From: Candidatus Rifleibacteriota bacterium
Lineage (GTDB): Bacteria; Muiribacteriota; Ozemobacteria; Ozemobacterales; Ozemobacteraceae
Direction: 5' to 3'
DNA: 64,000 nucleotides
Assembly: GCA_905236675.1 (NCBI GenBank)
Contig: CAJOND010000028.1
Span: forward strand, 1 to 64,000
Part shown: positions 34,695 to 43,907 of the stretch, piece after piece
Position numbering within the stretch: the first letter of the stretch is position 1
Layout of the letters: each line of letters begins with the position of its first letter
Program-made: the position numbers and the translations under genes
The notes under the pieces: generated by a model
Database searches by the model: none
Told to the model about the DNA's origin: nothing
Seen by the model: the letters and a program-made list of their open reading frames with translations, nothing else

Positions 34695-37328
34695 TCAGCT
34701 ATTCAGTTGTCTAACTTTGGTTTCTAATTGATTAAGATTTACGCCTTGATTTTTTAGGAAGTTTTCAAACCATGCAGTGTTTACACCGTAGGATTTTAAT
34801 TCGTTCCTATATTCTATAATTAATTGTTCTAATTCAATCATATCCGCAACACGAAGTTTAGTTGAATTAGTATTCTGCATTGATTTTAAATTATTCAGTG
34901 CGTTATTAATTGCACTGGCAAATTCGTATCTTGTTACATTGTCTGTGAATGTAAAGGGGTAAGCATTAAGAATACCTTTACTTGTTATATGTTTCATGGA
35001 TTTGAAAGACCAATGTTTTGAAGACACATAAGTGAAAGAAGATGTTGAAGTATTAGAACTAACATTTCTTTGATTATTTGTATTGGCTGTTTGAGATGGA
35101 GTAGCTTTCACTTTGCTGTCAACTAGAGGAATGTAGAAAGCTGAGTCTGCTTCGGCTGTTTTTGCTAAAGTAGGCATATATTGATTTCTAGTATCTGAAC
35201 TTGTTGAAAAAGTCCAAGAAAATCTTTGAGCAAGCTGTTCACCAGATTTGCTTAGGATTTTGTCGCTAACAATTACTTTATGTTCTGTTTTGGCTTCAAG
35301 AGGTCTAGAAGGCTCAAATATAGCTCTATTATTACGCTTGTCATAAGTTACTTTACCGTCTACTCTTGTTTGATTTGCAAATACAGAAATATTTATGTTG
35401 TTGACTGTTTTAGGATCACAAGCTTCTGTAAAGTGAACTGCGATTTTTGATTTCCTTGAAATATTATCAGAATTCAAGCCTGGATATATCGAAGAAACTT
35501 TAAAGGCATTTAAAGCTTTTGCATCAGCTTTTGCAGAAGCTCTAACTGTTTTATCTGCCCCGGACATATAGGGATTGCTATTTTGAGCAAATGGGTTGTT
35601 CTGTGGCTGAGTATATAAGTTATTCTGATTGTAATTCTGCTGATAAGCATTATTAGCGCTTTGAGCATTAGTATTGATGTTTGCATTATCAAAGCTTTCC
35701 AGTTCTCTAGCTTCATTTTGAGGAGAAACATTTGAAGCAATGCTTTGAACTGGGGCATTAGGCATAGCTGGAGCCGCTGCTGGAGCTATCGTAGCAAACA
35801 TAGAATTAATACCGCTTTTTATAGGACGACCGTATAGGTCTGTAATGCCTTGTGTTACAACGATCCTATAATTCTTTTCGGCATCAAGTAAGCCTACAGG
35901 AGTAAGAGTTGCTTGTTTATGTCCTTTAAAATAATGAATTTTAGCAGGAACTGGTCCAAAATCATCTTCCAGTCTGAAAGTAAATTCATTTAATGTTTCT
36001 GCTTTAATTTCATCGCTGAAACTTATAGTAACAGGTTGAGTAAGGTTTGAAACTTTAGAACCATTTTGGGGTGCTAGGCCTGTTAATTGAACCTGTTCTG
36101 CGACTGGTGTCTGCTGGTGTTGTAACTGAGCTTGAGCTCTGGCAACTTGAAGTTGATTAATAGAGTAATTACTCATATTGGGTGCAAAAGCAGCATTTGA
36201 TTGGTTATCAAAAGGATTTTCAATATTAGATTTAAGTGCTTGGGCAGAAGAAGTTATATTTTGAGAAGCATTCTGCAAAGCATACTGAGAATTTTGCATA
36301 CTGTTCTGAAAATTGGCCTGAGCATTTGAATAATTCTGGCTAATATTTTGTTGATAGTTATTATATGCTTGGTTTAAATTCTGTTGACTTTGTTGATACT
36401 GATTCTGTCCTTGAGCAAAAATATTTTGTATTTGTGTGGCAGAATTAGATAGATTGTTAGCTGTTTCAACTACATTCGTAGTCACTTTATCTTCAAGTTC
36501 ATATTTTTTGCTAGCTACTTCATTAGCATTGTCAGCTAATTTAAATGGTATAAGAGTTTTCTTTGCTAGTTTTTTACCAGAAGTGGAAGCAATAGATTTT
36601 TCTATTGTAATCGCATAGGATGCATTGGTTTTTAGTGAATTTCTAGGACTTACTGTGATTGTCTTCATGTCTTTAGACAATCTGTAGTCTATGCCAACTG
36701 GTCGGTTATTTTCATATAGCTGGACTGGTGCAGTTTTTAAAGAAGCTACATCCAAAGGTTCAGAGAAAGTTACTTCCATTGGAGAATCTGGTCTAATTGT
36801 TCCAGCACCCATGCTGGCATTGGTTAAAACTAAATTTTTTGTATTCTGTGTTTGGTTATTGTTTGAAGTAGTATTTGCTTTAGAGATAGAATTTGTATTT
36901 GGAGTTGTTTCGCCCAAATTAGCTGTCTGAAAACTCCAGACTTTTTCTGAAGTTCTTCCTAATCCATCATAAAAGGAAACCTGGGCGGTATAAGTTTGTC
37001 CTTGAGATAATGGCTGGCTTGCTTTAAACATTATTTGGTGAGCTGCAGGATTATAGAATAATTCACCATTTACTGGTTCTGTACCATTAAAAAGGTTAAA
37101 GCTGACATTTTGATAAAAAGATTGATTGATTGCACCACCAAATTCAACAGTTAGTGGTGTTTCGGGCGATATTCCTGTCGCCATATTTTCTGGAAAATAA
37201 TTGACAACATTTATTGCTGTCGTTTCTGCTATATAATTTCCGTTACTTATTGCTGCTTTGACTGGCGAGCTTTGACTAAAAGCTGCAAACAAGGCACAAA
37301 GTAAAGCTAATCTTGTCCAACGTTTCAT
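34695..37328 (-). CDS. Envelope protein with four Big_5 domains and a C-terminal SLH domain
   Basis: 877 residues. The signal peptide ends SPVKAA (residue 26). Four SbsA/Big_5 Ig-like domains start near residues 42, 168, 417 and 612, each with a PxxG, PVTISFSDEI-type core and an FxT ending. Between domains two and three is a Gln/Asn-rich coiled stretch of about 120 residues (QNQYQQSQQNLNQAYNNYQQ). Residues 770-812 form an SLH domain (HWSFKSMKHITSKGILNAYP, VTRYEFASAINNAL), and the tail ends in the short coiled coil (ELEQLIIEYRNELKSYGV) typical of SLH outer-membrane tethers. AGGAGGT precedes the ATG. A structural cell-envelope role is likely. Confidence 0.85.
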   Translation of the reverse strand: MKRWTRLALLCALFAAFSQSSPVKAAISNGNYIAETTAINVVNYFPENMATGISPETPLTVEFGGAINQSFYQNVSFNLFNGTEPVNGELFYNPAAHQIMFKASQPLSQGQTYTAQVSFYDGLGRTSEKVWSFQTANLGETTPNTNSISKANTTSNNNQTQNTKNLVLTNASMGAGTIRPDSPMEVTFSEPLDVASLKTAPVQLYENNRPVGIDYRLSKDMKTITVSPRNSLKTNASYAITIEKSIASTSGKKLAKKTLIPFKLADNANEVASKKYELEDKVTTNVVETANNLSNSATQIQNIFAQGQNQYQQSQQNLNQAYNNYQQNISQNYSNAQANFQNSMQNSQYALQNASQNITSSAQALKSNIENPFDNQSNAAFAPNMSNYSINQLQVARAQAQLQHQQTPVAEQVQLTGLAPQNGSKVSNLTQPVTISFSDEIKAETLNEFTFRLEDDFGPVPAKIHYFKGHKQATLTPVGLLDAEKNYRIVVTQGITDLYGRPIKSGINSMFATIAPAAAPAMPNAPVQSIASNVSPQNEARELESFDNANINTNAQSANNAYQQNYNQNNLYTQPQNNPFAQNSNPYMSGADKTVRASAKADAKALNAFKVSSIYPGLNSDNISRKSKIAVHFTEACDPKTVNNINISVFANQTRVDGKVTYDKRNNRAIFEPSRPLEAKTEHKVIVSDKILSKSGEQLAQRFSWTFSTSSDTRNQYMPTLAKTAEADSAFYIPLVDSKVKATPSQTANTNNQRNVSSNTSTSSFTYVSSKHWSFKSMKHITSKGILNAYPFTFTDNVTRYEFASAINNALNNLKSMQNTNSTKLRVADMIELEQLIIEYRNELKSYGVNTAWFENFLKNQGVNLNQLETKVRQLNS

Positions 37329-37476
37329 AGTTTACCTCCTAAAGCTTATACTCTTCATCTAAATAATCGGCTTTTAGGTTAATTTGTTTAGTTCTTTTTT
37401 CTTCTTATTATTGATAAAAAGTTTTCTTCTATCTTTTATCTTGTTTATAAAAATTAGAAATAGTAAAATACTATCC

Positions 37477-38325
37477 ATGGTTAAGTTAAACTATAATGAA
37501 ATTAGACACACCCCATCTCTTTCGCCAATACAGCGTAATATTCATGATATTATTTTTGAAGCAGATACTTTGTGGGGAAAAGTATTTGATATAACTTTAT
37601 TAATACTTATTTTCCTGAGTGTAACAATTACTGCCTTAGACAGTGTTGATAGTCTTAATATTAAATATGGTTCTTTTTTTAATACTTGTGAATGGGTTTT
37701 TACCATTCTTTTTACCATAGAATATGTATTAAGACTTTATTGTGTGGCTAAACCTTTTCATTATGCAATAAGCTTTTTTGGAATAATTGATTTGGTTGCT
37801 ATTTTGCCAAACTATGTTGGTTTGTTTTTCCCCGATGTTCGTTTTTTGTCTGTTGTTAGAATATTGAGATTCTTCAGGGTGTTCAGATTATTCAAATTAG
37901 TTCATTTTACTCATGAGGTAGATGTTCTGGTTGAATCGCTTAAACGGAGTATTAAGCGTATAGGCATTTTTACTTTTTATGTGTTTATAATTGTTTTCTG
38001 TGTTGGTTCTGTAATGTATATAATAGAAGGACCCGAAAACGGTTTTACAAGCATACCTATAAGCGTTTATTGGGCAGTAGTAACTTTAACCACTGTTGGT
38101 TACGGTGATATTTCCCCAAAAACTCCATTGGGACAGGCTTTTTCATTCTTTATAATGTTATTAGGCTATGGCATAATTGCTATACCTACAGGCATAGTGA
38201 CATCTGAAATGCTTATACCTAAAAAGAAAGTAATAACTACTCAGTCTTGTCCTTTTTGTTGCAGAGAAGGACATGATGCAGATGCAAAATACTGTAAATA
38301 CTGTGGGAAACCTTTAGAAGACTAA
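37477..38325 (+). CDS. Voltage-gated potassium channel with C-terminal zinc ribbon
   Basis: 282 residues. Six membrane helices; the S4 voltage sensor at about 122-138 carries arginines every third residue (VRILRFFRVFRLFKL), and the pore has the selectivity filter TVGYGD (206-211). After the last helix, a zinc ribbon with Cys258, Cys261, Cys273 and Cys276 (CPFC and CKYCG) sits in the cytoplasm and may tune gating or assembly. Start at ATG 37477: TTGTTT, 17 nt, TAAAAT ends 7 nt before it, and no Shine-Dalgarno is present, so it looks leaderless; a longer TTG reading from 37384 has no support. Confidence 0.9.
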   Translation: MVKLNYNEIRHTPSLSPIQRNIHDIIFEADTLWGKVFDITLLILIFLSVTITALDSVDSLNIKYGSFFNTCEWVFTILFTIEYVLRLYCVAKPFHYAISFFGIIDLVAILPNYVGLFFPDVRFLSVVRILRFFRVFRLFKLVHFTHEVDVLVESLKRSIKRIGIFTFYVFIIVFCVGSVMYIIEGPENGFTSIPISVYWAVVTLTTVGYGDISPKTPLGQAFSFFIMLLGYGIIAIPTGIVTSEMLIPKKKVITTQSCPFCCREGHDADAKYCKYCGKPLED

Positions 38326-38379
38326 TTATTCTTATTGGAAAACTATAAATTATTAACAAATATTTACTCAAAAATACTA

Positions 38380-38408
38380 TTGACCAATACATATAAAATA
38401 GCTTATAA
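38380..38408 (+). promoter_or_regulatory. murI promoter
   Basis: TTGACC (38380-38385), 17-nt spacer, TTATAA (38403-38408). The leader would be about 30 nt and contains GAGCGAGA as ribosome site. Confidence 0.6.
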
Positions 38409-38443
38409 AGTTAGACATGATACAAATTTAGAGCGAGAACAAC

Positions 38444-39253
38444 ATGGATAATAGACCTATAGGAATATTTGATTCTGGAGTTGGTGGTTTGACCGTATTT
38501 AAAGAGATACGTAGACTCTTACCCCAGGAAAATATTATTTATTTTGGTGATACAGCAAGAGTTCCTTATGGTAACAAATCGCCATTAGTTGTACAAAAAT
38601 ATTCTTTAGAAATAGCTAAATTTCTAGAGATGCAAAATGTTAAGATGATTGTTATAGCTTGCAATACAGCTTCTGCTCTAGCATTATCTACTCTAAGAAA
38701 TGAAGTTAGAATTCCTGTAATTGGGGTTATAGAACCTGGTGTAAGAGCGGCTATAAAATCAGCTCAGAATAATAGTATAGCTGTGATAGGAACAAGGGCA
38801 ACGATTAATTCAGAAGCTTATCAAAACAGAATAAAAAGACTCCGCAGTTCAATTAATGTTATTGCTATTCCTTGCCCTCTTTTTGTTCCTATAGTAGAAG
38901 AAAATCTTATGAACACCAAACTTGCGGATGATGCTTTGGATATGTATTTATCCAAATTAAAAAAGACGGATATAAAATCAATAATACTTGCTTGTACTCA
39001 TTATCCCTTGTTGAAAGACAAAATAAGCAGCTTTTTTGAAGGTGAAATTAATTTAGTAGATTCTGCATATGAAACAGCAAAAGAAGTTAATGAAACTCTA
39101 GAAGCGAGAAGAATTACAACAGAGCAAGATAGTTCTGGTAAAGAAAGCTTTTTTGTATCTGATAGTCCAGAAACCTTTTCTAGTATCGCTGCTAATTTCT
39201 TGAGTAGACCAATTGATGGCAAATGTGTCTTCCATCCTTGGGCAGAGTTTTAA
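38444..39253 (+). CDS. murI: Glutamate racemase
   Basis: 269 residues. It converts L- to D-glutamate for peptidoglycan. The N-terminal motif is IGIFDSGVGGLTV (Asp10), the first catalytic Cys lies in VIACNTASA (Cys73), the second in LACTHYPLL, and YFGDTARVPYG binds substrate. Length is normal. Own promoter upstream; the next gene starts 10 nt after the stop, so the propeller protein is in the same transcript. Confidence 0.96.
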   Translation: MDNRPIGIFDSGVGGLTVFKEIRRLLPQENIIYFGDTARVPYGNKSPLVVQKYSLEIAKFLEMQNVKMIVIACNTASALALSTLRNEVRIPVIGVIEPGVRAAIKSAQNNSIAVIGTRATINSEAYQNRIKRLRSSINVIAIPCPLFVPIVEENLMNTKLADDALDMYLSKLKKTDIKSIILACTHYPLLKDKISSFFEGEINLVDSAYETAKEVNETLEARRITTEQDSSGKESFFVSDSPETFSSIAANFLSRPIDGKCVFHPWAEF

Positions 39254-39263
39254 TGGTGGTTAA

Positions 39264-41519
39264 ATGGAAGAAGAAACAACGACATTAGGCAGAATACTAT
39301 ATAATCTTATTGATGCAATGTTTTGGGTTGCAGATGAAACTGCTCGATGGTGGCAAATTAGCAAGATTTCTATTCAGGTTAAGTTGTTACGTCGTCAGAA
39401 AGCTGCTTTAAATAAGCAGATAAAAGAAAATGAACAAAACTCCATTGGGGTAACTGTTTCCCAGACGGCAGAATTGACTTCTTTAAATGAAAGTATTTCT
39501 AAACTTGCTTCTGAAGAAGATTTTATAAAAAGTAAATGCTGGAGTTGGACTCCGGTTGTTGATTTTTCTTTAATTTTATTACTATTTTTGTATGGGGTTT
39601 TTTCTGTTAATCCTGTTCAAAAAATTATAGATGGACAGAGAACAAATATAGGCGTTTTTGCAGGGCAAATAAGCAGGGTTAGAGAATTGGGTTATCAGGG
39701 ACACAGCATAATCTCTGATTCTATATGGTTTAATAATAAACTTTATATTGCTGGAAATAATGGTGTGACAGAAATAAACAGCGTTTCTGGTGAAGCTAAA
39801 AATTTAAAAGGTTTACCTGAGAATTTTTATGCAAAAGATTTGCAGTTAATTGATAATCATTTATTAATTGTTGGCTATTCTGGAATCTTTGAATATGACA
39901 AAGAAGGTCTTAGATCTGTTATTGCTCAAAATAAGCTTTCTAATAAACTGATCAATTCGTTTGCTGTTTTAAATGAAAAAAAGAAAAACTTTCTTATAGG
40001 AACTATAGGTGAAGGTATTTATAGAGTTAATGGTGATAATTTTTCTTATGTTCAGAATACTTATGATTATATAGCAAGAAGTTTTGGTTACCAAAAAAAA
40101 GAACTATGGATACTACATGACGAAGGTATATTGAGAGGGAGTCTCAGAAAACTGGAGAGTTTAGATTTACAGGTTCTTGCTGGCAAAAAAACTCGTTGTA
40201 TGATTACCACTGATAAAAACATATATATAGGTACAGATAAAGGTGTGGTAGTCGGAATAAGAGATTCTAAAAACTGGGTCTGGACTATGATTTCTACCAC
40301 AAAACCTGGTTATATAAATGATATGGTAAATGCTGGTGAAATTCTATTTATAGCTTCTAATGAAGGAGTATTTAGATATTCTAAGGGGAAAATGGATCTT
40401 TTGTCTAGTGTTCCAACATATTCTCTTTGCTTTTGCGATACTTTTTTAGCGGCAACAGGAAAGAATTCTGTTTATTTATATTATTTTGACTTTACTGGAA
40501 GTATAGGTGATACTTCGATATTTGGAATGGTTCCAGAATTAGGCACTTATACTCCGACTCTTCCTGTAAAAACTCTTCCGATGAGTGCTAGATCAATGTT
40601 TAACAGAATGCCAGAATATGGTTTAATGGACACTGATGGAAAACGAGCTCTGGCAGAAAGTGATTTGCCGACAGAGCAATTTTCGCCAGCAAGAAAACCT
40701 ATGGTTGAATTACCTATTGAACTTCAAAGACCTGTTTTCTCAGATATATCAAAATTCAATGGAAAATTCTATTTGGCCACAATAAACAGAGGTATATGGT
40801 CTTTTGATGGGAAAGTCTGGAGTCAGGTAAATCATAATGGAAAAAGTAATGCAAAAAGACTTTGTAGTAATGAAAAACATTGTTATGCTTATAGTGAAGA
40901 ATCAGGAATTTATGAAATATTAGAGAATATTGCTAATTTAGTTTTAGGTTCTAACGATACTTTGGGTCTGAAATTTGTTAGTATTTGTGATAGCGATACT
41001 CTTTTACTATTGTATTCTGATGGTATGGTAAAGACTTTCTCAAATGGCGAATTAAAAACATTTTTTACTATACCTAATGAATTTAAAGACAGTTGTCATT
41101 CTGTTTGGAAAATTTCTGGACAGTATGTTGCTGTTCTTAATCAAGGAGTAATGACTCATGAAACTGATGGGAAGTGGAATTTAATGTTTTTCCAAGGGAA
41201 TATAGATTCTGCAAAAATAGCAGATGTCTGTGACTTTGATAACAAAACACTTTATATCGCTTTAAATGATGGTAGAATATTTGAATATTCAAAGGGTAAA
41301 CTTCCTCTTTCCGGTATTATTCCTGATCATCCAAAATCAATAAAACGATCTGATAATTTATGGATATCAAGTTCTGATTCTCTTTATATTAAGGATAATA
41401 ACCGCTTTATGGCTATTCCTTTTAAAAGTGGTGAAAAAATTCTAGGAGCTTTTAGTGATAATGAGAACAAAAATATTTTTGTTTTTACGGCTTCTGGCTT
41501 GCGTATTTTGGCAAGATAA
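39264..41519 (+). CDS. Membrane-anchored beta-propeller protein, unknown
   Basis: 751 residues. N-terminal cytoplasmic part of about 95 residues with a coiled coil, one membrane span (about 99-118, VVDFSLILLLFLYGVFSV), then an external region of about 620 residues. This contains about ten beta-blades with repeats like NKLYIAGNNGVTEI, KNFLIGTIGEGIYRVNG, ENIYIGTDKGVVVG and ILFIASNEGVFRYSKG, as in two-component-regulator propellers but without a kinase. GGTGG precedes the ATG. The link to murI may be only transcriptional. A ligand-sensing or scaffold role at the envelope is possible. Confidence 0.7.
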   Translation: MEEETTTLGRILYNLIDAMFWVADETARWWQISKISIQVKLLRRQKAALNKQIKENEQNSIGVTVSQTAELTSLNESISKLASEEDFIKSKCWSWTPVVDFSLILLLFLYGVFSVNPVQKIIDGQRTNIGVFAGQISRVRELGYQGHSIISDSIWFNNKLYIAGNNGVTEINSVSGEAKNLKGLPENFYAKDLQLIDNHLLIVGYSGIFEYDKEGLRSVIAQNKLSNKLINSFAVLNEKKKNFLIGTIGEGIYRVNGDNFSYVQNTYDYIARSFGYQKKELWILHDEGILRGSLRKLESLDLQVLAGKKTRCMITTDKNIYIGTDKGVVVGIRDSKNWVWTMISTTKPGYINDMVNAGEILFIASNEGVFRYSKGKMDLLSSVPTYSLCFCDTFLAATGKNSVYLYYFDFTGSIGDTSIFGMVPELGTYTPTLPVKTLPMSARSMFNRMPEYGLMDTDGKRALAESDLPTEQFSPARKPMVELPIELQRPVFSDISKFNGKFYLATINRGIWSFDGKVWSQVNHNGKSNAKRLCSNEKHCYAYSEESGIYEILENIANLVLGSNDTLGLKFVSICDSDTLLLLYSDGMVKTFSNGELKTFFTIPNEFKDSCHSVWKISGQYVAVLNQGVMTHETDGKWNLMFFQGNIDSAKIADVCDFDNKTLYIALNDGRIFEYSKGKLPLSGIIPDHPKSIKRSDNLWISSSDSLYIKDNNRFMAIPFKSGEKILGAFSDNENKNIFVFTASGLRILAR

Positions 41520-41606
41520 TCTTTTATTAATGAATAATAAAAATACTCAAACAAAAGATTTGATGTGACGATATAGATAATATATCTATAAATAGAATGA
41601 AAGCAT

Positions 41607-41825
41607 ATGCCAAAAGAATATCTTCCTGTATTTGCTGAAGAAATATTCATCGTTAACCTTTATGGGACGGATGAAGAAATATTCGAATTTAATGAATTGA
41701 TGAAAGAGACTCAGGTTGAAAAAAACCTGATGTCTATGACCCTTATTATCGAAGAAATAAAAAGGCGCAATTTCTTGAAAATAAATGTTGCTCAAGATGT
41801 AGATATTATGCCAATTGTAAAATAA
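41607..41825 (+). CDS. 72-residue hypothetical protein
   Basis: Small, charged, probably one strand-helix-helix fold (FIVNLYGTDEEIFEFNEL, then LMSMTLIIEEIKRRNFLK). No recognised family and no membrane segment. There is no clear ribosome site; TAGAAT lies 8 nt before the ATG. It precedes the Cys-rich mini-gene by 23 nt. Confidence 0.5.
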   Translation: MPKEYLPVFAEEIFIVNLYGTDEEIFEFNELMKETQVEKNLMSMTLIIEEIKRRNFLKINVAQDVDIMPIVK

Positions 41826-41848
41826 ATTGGTATAGGGGTGAGCGTCAT

Positions 41849-41968
41849 ATGAACAATAGACATTGTTGCACTTATTGTCAGAATTTTTGGGATTGTCATA
41901 GTAAATTCTGCAAGCAAAACAATATAAATGAAAAAACCGCAGATATATGCAAAGAAAAACATGTTTAA
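41849..41968 (+). CDS. 39-residue cysteine-rich mini-protein
   Basis: A short gene with a good ribosome site (GGGGTGA, 8 nt before ATG). The N-terminal half is packed with metal-ligand residues: HCCTYCQNFWDCHSKFC. These could form a small zinc or iron-sulphur site. The end overlaps the start of the beta-barrel gene, so the two are coupled. Too short for homology by eye, but ribosome site, composition and coupling favour a real gene. Confidence 0.5.
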   Translation: MNNRHCCTYCQNFWDCHSKFCKQNNINEKTADICKEKHV

Positions 41969-42713
41969 GAAATTTAATAATAAAAAGATAATGTCATTAT
42001 TGTTGGGGTTTTCTTTAATAGGAATGCGGTGTATGGCTGGTCTTAGTCTTCAGGGACCATCTGGTTTTGTTAACGTTCCATCTTATAAAACTGTAGCAGA
42101 AAAAGGAATAGAATTATCTGTTAGAAGTAGAATGTATGATAGTTTTAATGGTGATAAAACAAAAGATGGTTATATGACTAGCGTTGCTTTTGCTTTTTCT
42201 CCAGTAAGAGATTTTGAATTGGGTATACAGGCTGATTTAGATTCACAATCAGATAGAAATAATGTTGAAACCGATCCAAAGCTTAATTTCAAGGTAAGAC
42301 TACCAATAGTAGGAGAAAATGAATTTTCTCAAATAGCTTTTGGTGGAGTTTTTGATACGAACCCTAATAATTATCATACTTTGTATTTAACTTTTGGTGG
42401 ACTTGGGGTAGGTTGGAATTTTGGCGGAAATGAAGGAATTGGAACGGCTTCTTTTGGAAAATATAATAAAAAAAAGAGAAAGCCTGATGAACTTTGTTTG
42501 TTATTTGGTGGGGAATTTCCAGGTAGAAGACCTGGCATTAGAGGTTATAGGAGCCAATATATATTAGATTATAATGGAGATGTGGTTTCTCTAGGTTGGA
42601 GATATTATTCTCATCGAGGTTTTTCTGTAGATATATCAGCTTCAACCAAAACTAGCTATGATGAATTCTATGATTACAAACCTTTGATAGTTGGGATTGG
42701 TGCTAATTTCTAA
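41961..42713 (+). CDS. YjbH-like outer-membrane beta-barrel protein
   Basis: 250 residues. Signal peptide (residues 1-27, MSLLLGFSLIGMRCMAG). The mature start GLSLQGPSGFVNVPSYKTVAEKG matches the opening of YjbH-type proteins of exopolysaccharide loci (G-x-x-N-x-P-S). The rest is alternating beta-strands ending in a C-terminal aromatic residue (GIGANF), as in outer-membrane barrels. An ATG at 41928 would add 11 residues but has no ribosome site. It is in the same transcript as the Cys-rich mini-gene and converges on rsmE with 1 bp between. Confidence 0.7.
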   Translation: MFKKFNNKKIMSLLLGFSLIGMRCMAGLSLQGPSGFVNVPSYKTVAEKGIELSVRSRMYDSFNGDKTKDGYMTSVAFAFSPVRDFELGIQADLDSQSDRNNVETDPKLNFKVRLPIVGENEFSQIAFGGVFDTNPNNYHTLYLTFGGLGVGWNFGGNEGIGTASFGKYNKKKRKPDELCLLFGGEFPGRRPGIRGYRSQYILDYNGDVVSLGWRYYSHRGFSVDISASTKTSYDEFYDYKPLIVGIGANF

Positions 42714-42714
42714 A

Positions 42715-43419
42715 TTACAGCCAATATGGAGCGAGAATATTTGCTAACGCTACTATTGGGGCTGTATCCATCCTAAAAAGTCGTTTGCCTAACCAGATTG
42801 TTTTCCAGTTATTATTTTTGAAGAATTCTACTTCTTCAGAAGTGAAACCGCCTTCTGGTCCAGATACAAGCCAAACATTGGTATACTTATCTGAGAAAGA
42901 TTTTAAACCATCTATTGAATAATTTAGATTTTCTTCATATAAAAAGAGTGGAAGAACATCTTGGCCTGGTAATGGTATTTTTGTGAGTTCTATTGGCTGA
43001 CTTAGTTCTGGTAAAATACATCCACCACATTGAATCATTGCTGATTCTGCAATTTTCTGCCAGCGTTCAATTTTATTTTTATTAGGATCTTTAACTATAC
43101 AACGTTCTGAAATGAGAGGAACAATTTTTGTAACTCCCATTTCAACAGCTTTTTCTATTATCCATTCAAGTCTATCGCCTTTTGATAGAGCAACGAATAG
43201 AGTAACCTCTACTTTTGGTTCTCTTTGTGGTTCAACCCAATCGCTAACGGAATATTGTCCATCTTTTTGGAGAGTAGCAACTGCTTCTTTCCCACAACCA
43301 TTTGTAATAACAAAAGTATCGCCAACTCTCAAACGTAAAACCCGTTCAAGACGGTGTCGATTATCTTTGGTTAAGTAGCCGTTGGGGGAGATTTCTATAA
43401 TTCTATTGTGAGGAACCAT
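42715..43419 (-). CDS. rsmE: 16S rRNA (uracil1498-N3)-methyltransferase
   Basis: 234 residues, SPOUT family. N-terminal PUA-like domain (HRLERVLRLRVGDTFVITNG), then the knotted SAM domain: SKGDRLEWIIEKAVEMGVTK, LISERCIVK, QCGGCILPEL, LVSGPEGGFTSEEV, and LGKRLFRMDTAPIVALA. All RsmE landmarks are present. It methylates U1498 of 16S rRNA in the 30S subunit. A longer N-terminus to 43530 would come from the heptad/fold-back repeat (translated SSIFSFQSSIL), so ATG 43419 is used; this leaves it without a clear ribosome site. Confidence 0.93.
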   Translation of the reverse strand: MVPHNRIIEISPNGYLTKDNRHRLERVLRLRVGDTFVITNGCGKEAVATLQKDGQYSVSDWVEPQREPKVEVTLFVALSKGDRLEWIIEKAVEMGVTKIVPLISERCIVKDPNKNKIERWQKIAESAMIQCGGCILPELSQPIELTKIPLPGQDVLPLFLYEENLNYSIDGLKSFSDKYTNVWLVSGPEGGFTSEEVEFFKNNNWKTIWLGKRLFRMDTAPIVALANILAPYWL

Positions 43420-43423
43420 GGTT

Positions 43424-43547
43424 AAGATTGAAGATTGAAAGCTGAAGATAGAAGAATTATAAAGTTTTGAAAGCTTCAAAAAACCACTACAAAAATCACT
43501 TTTCTTCTTTTTTTTATCTTCTATCTCCAATTATGGTCTTATATCTA
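43424..43547. repeat. Heptad plus fold-back repeat copy
   Basis: AAGATTGAAGATTGAAAGCTGAAGATAGAAG runs into AT-rich text, then TTTTTATCTTCTATCTCCAATTATGG. The right arm closely matches 18200-18222. It separates rsfS from rsmE and would be transcribed with them. Confidence 0.65.
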
Positions 43548-43552
43548 AGTTT

Positions 43553-43891
43553 TCAGATTTCAATTCGTTCGGCGTCTTCCCAAAGGTCTTCTAGAGCATA
43601 GAATTTTCTTGCGTTTGGTTGGAAAACGTGAAGAACAAAATCTCCACCATCTATTAGTAGCCAGTTGGCCTGAGGGTCGTCTTCTTGTTTCAGTCCTTCT
43701 TCAGGTTTCTTTATTAGCTTGCCAACTGCATCAGCTAAAGTATGAACATGAGTTGCAGAATTGCCAGTGGCAATAATAAAGTAATCTGTATAAGGAACAA
43801 GTTTTTTTACATCAAGAACAACAAGATTTTCTGCTTTTTTATCTTGTAATGTTTCTATAACAATTTTAATTAATTCAGGAATATCAGCCAT
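43553..43891 (-). CDS. rsfS: Ribosomal silencing factor RsfS (Iojap)
   Basis: 112 residues, normal length. RsfS binds uL14 on the large subunit and blocks subunit joining when nutrients are scarce. Hallmarks are DVKKLVPYTDYFIIATGNSATHV, HTLADAVGKLIKK, NWLLIDGGDFVLHVFQPNARKFYALEDLWEDA. AAAGGT precedes the ATG. No nadD neighbour (its usual partner) is present. Confidence 0.95.
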   Translation of the reverse strand: MADIPELIKIVIETLQDKKAENLVVLDVKKLVPYTDYFIIATGNSATHVHTLADAVGKLIKKPEEGLKQEDDPQANWLLIDGGDFVLHVFQPNARKFYALEDLWEDAERIEI

Positions 43892-43907
43892 TTTATTACC
43901 TTTATTT

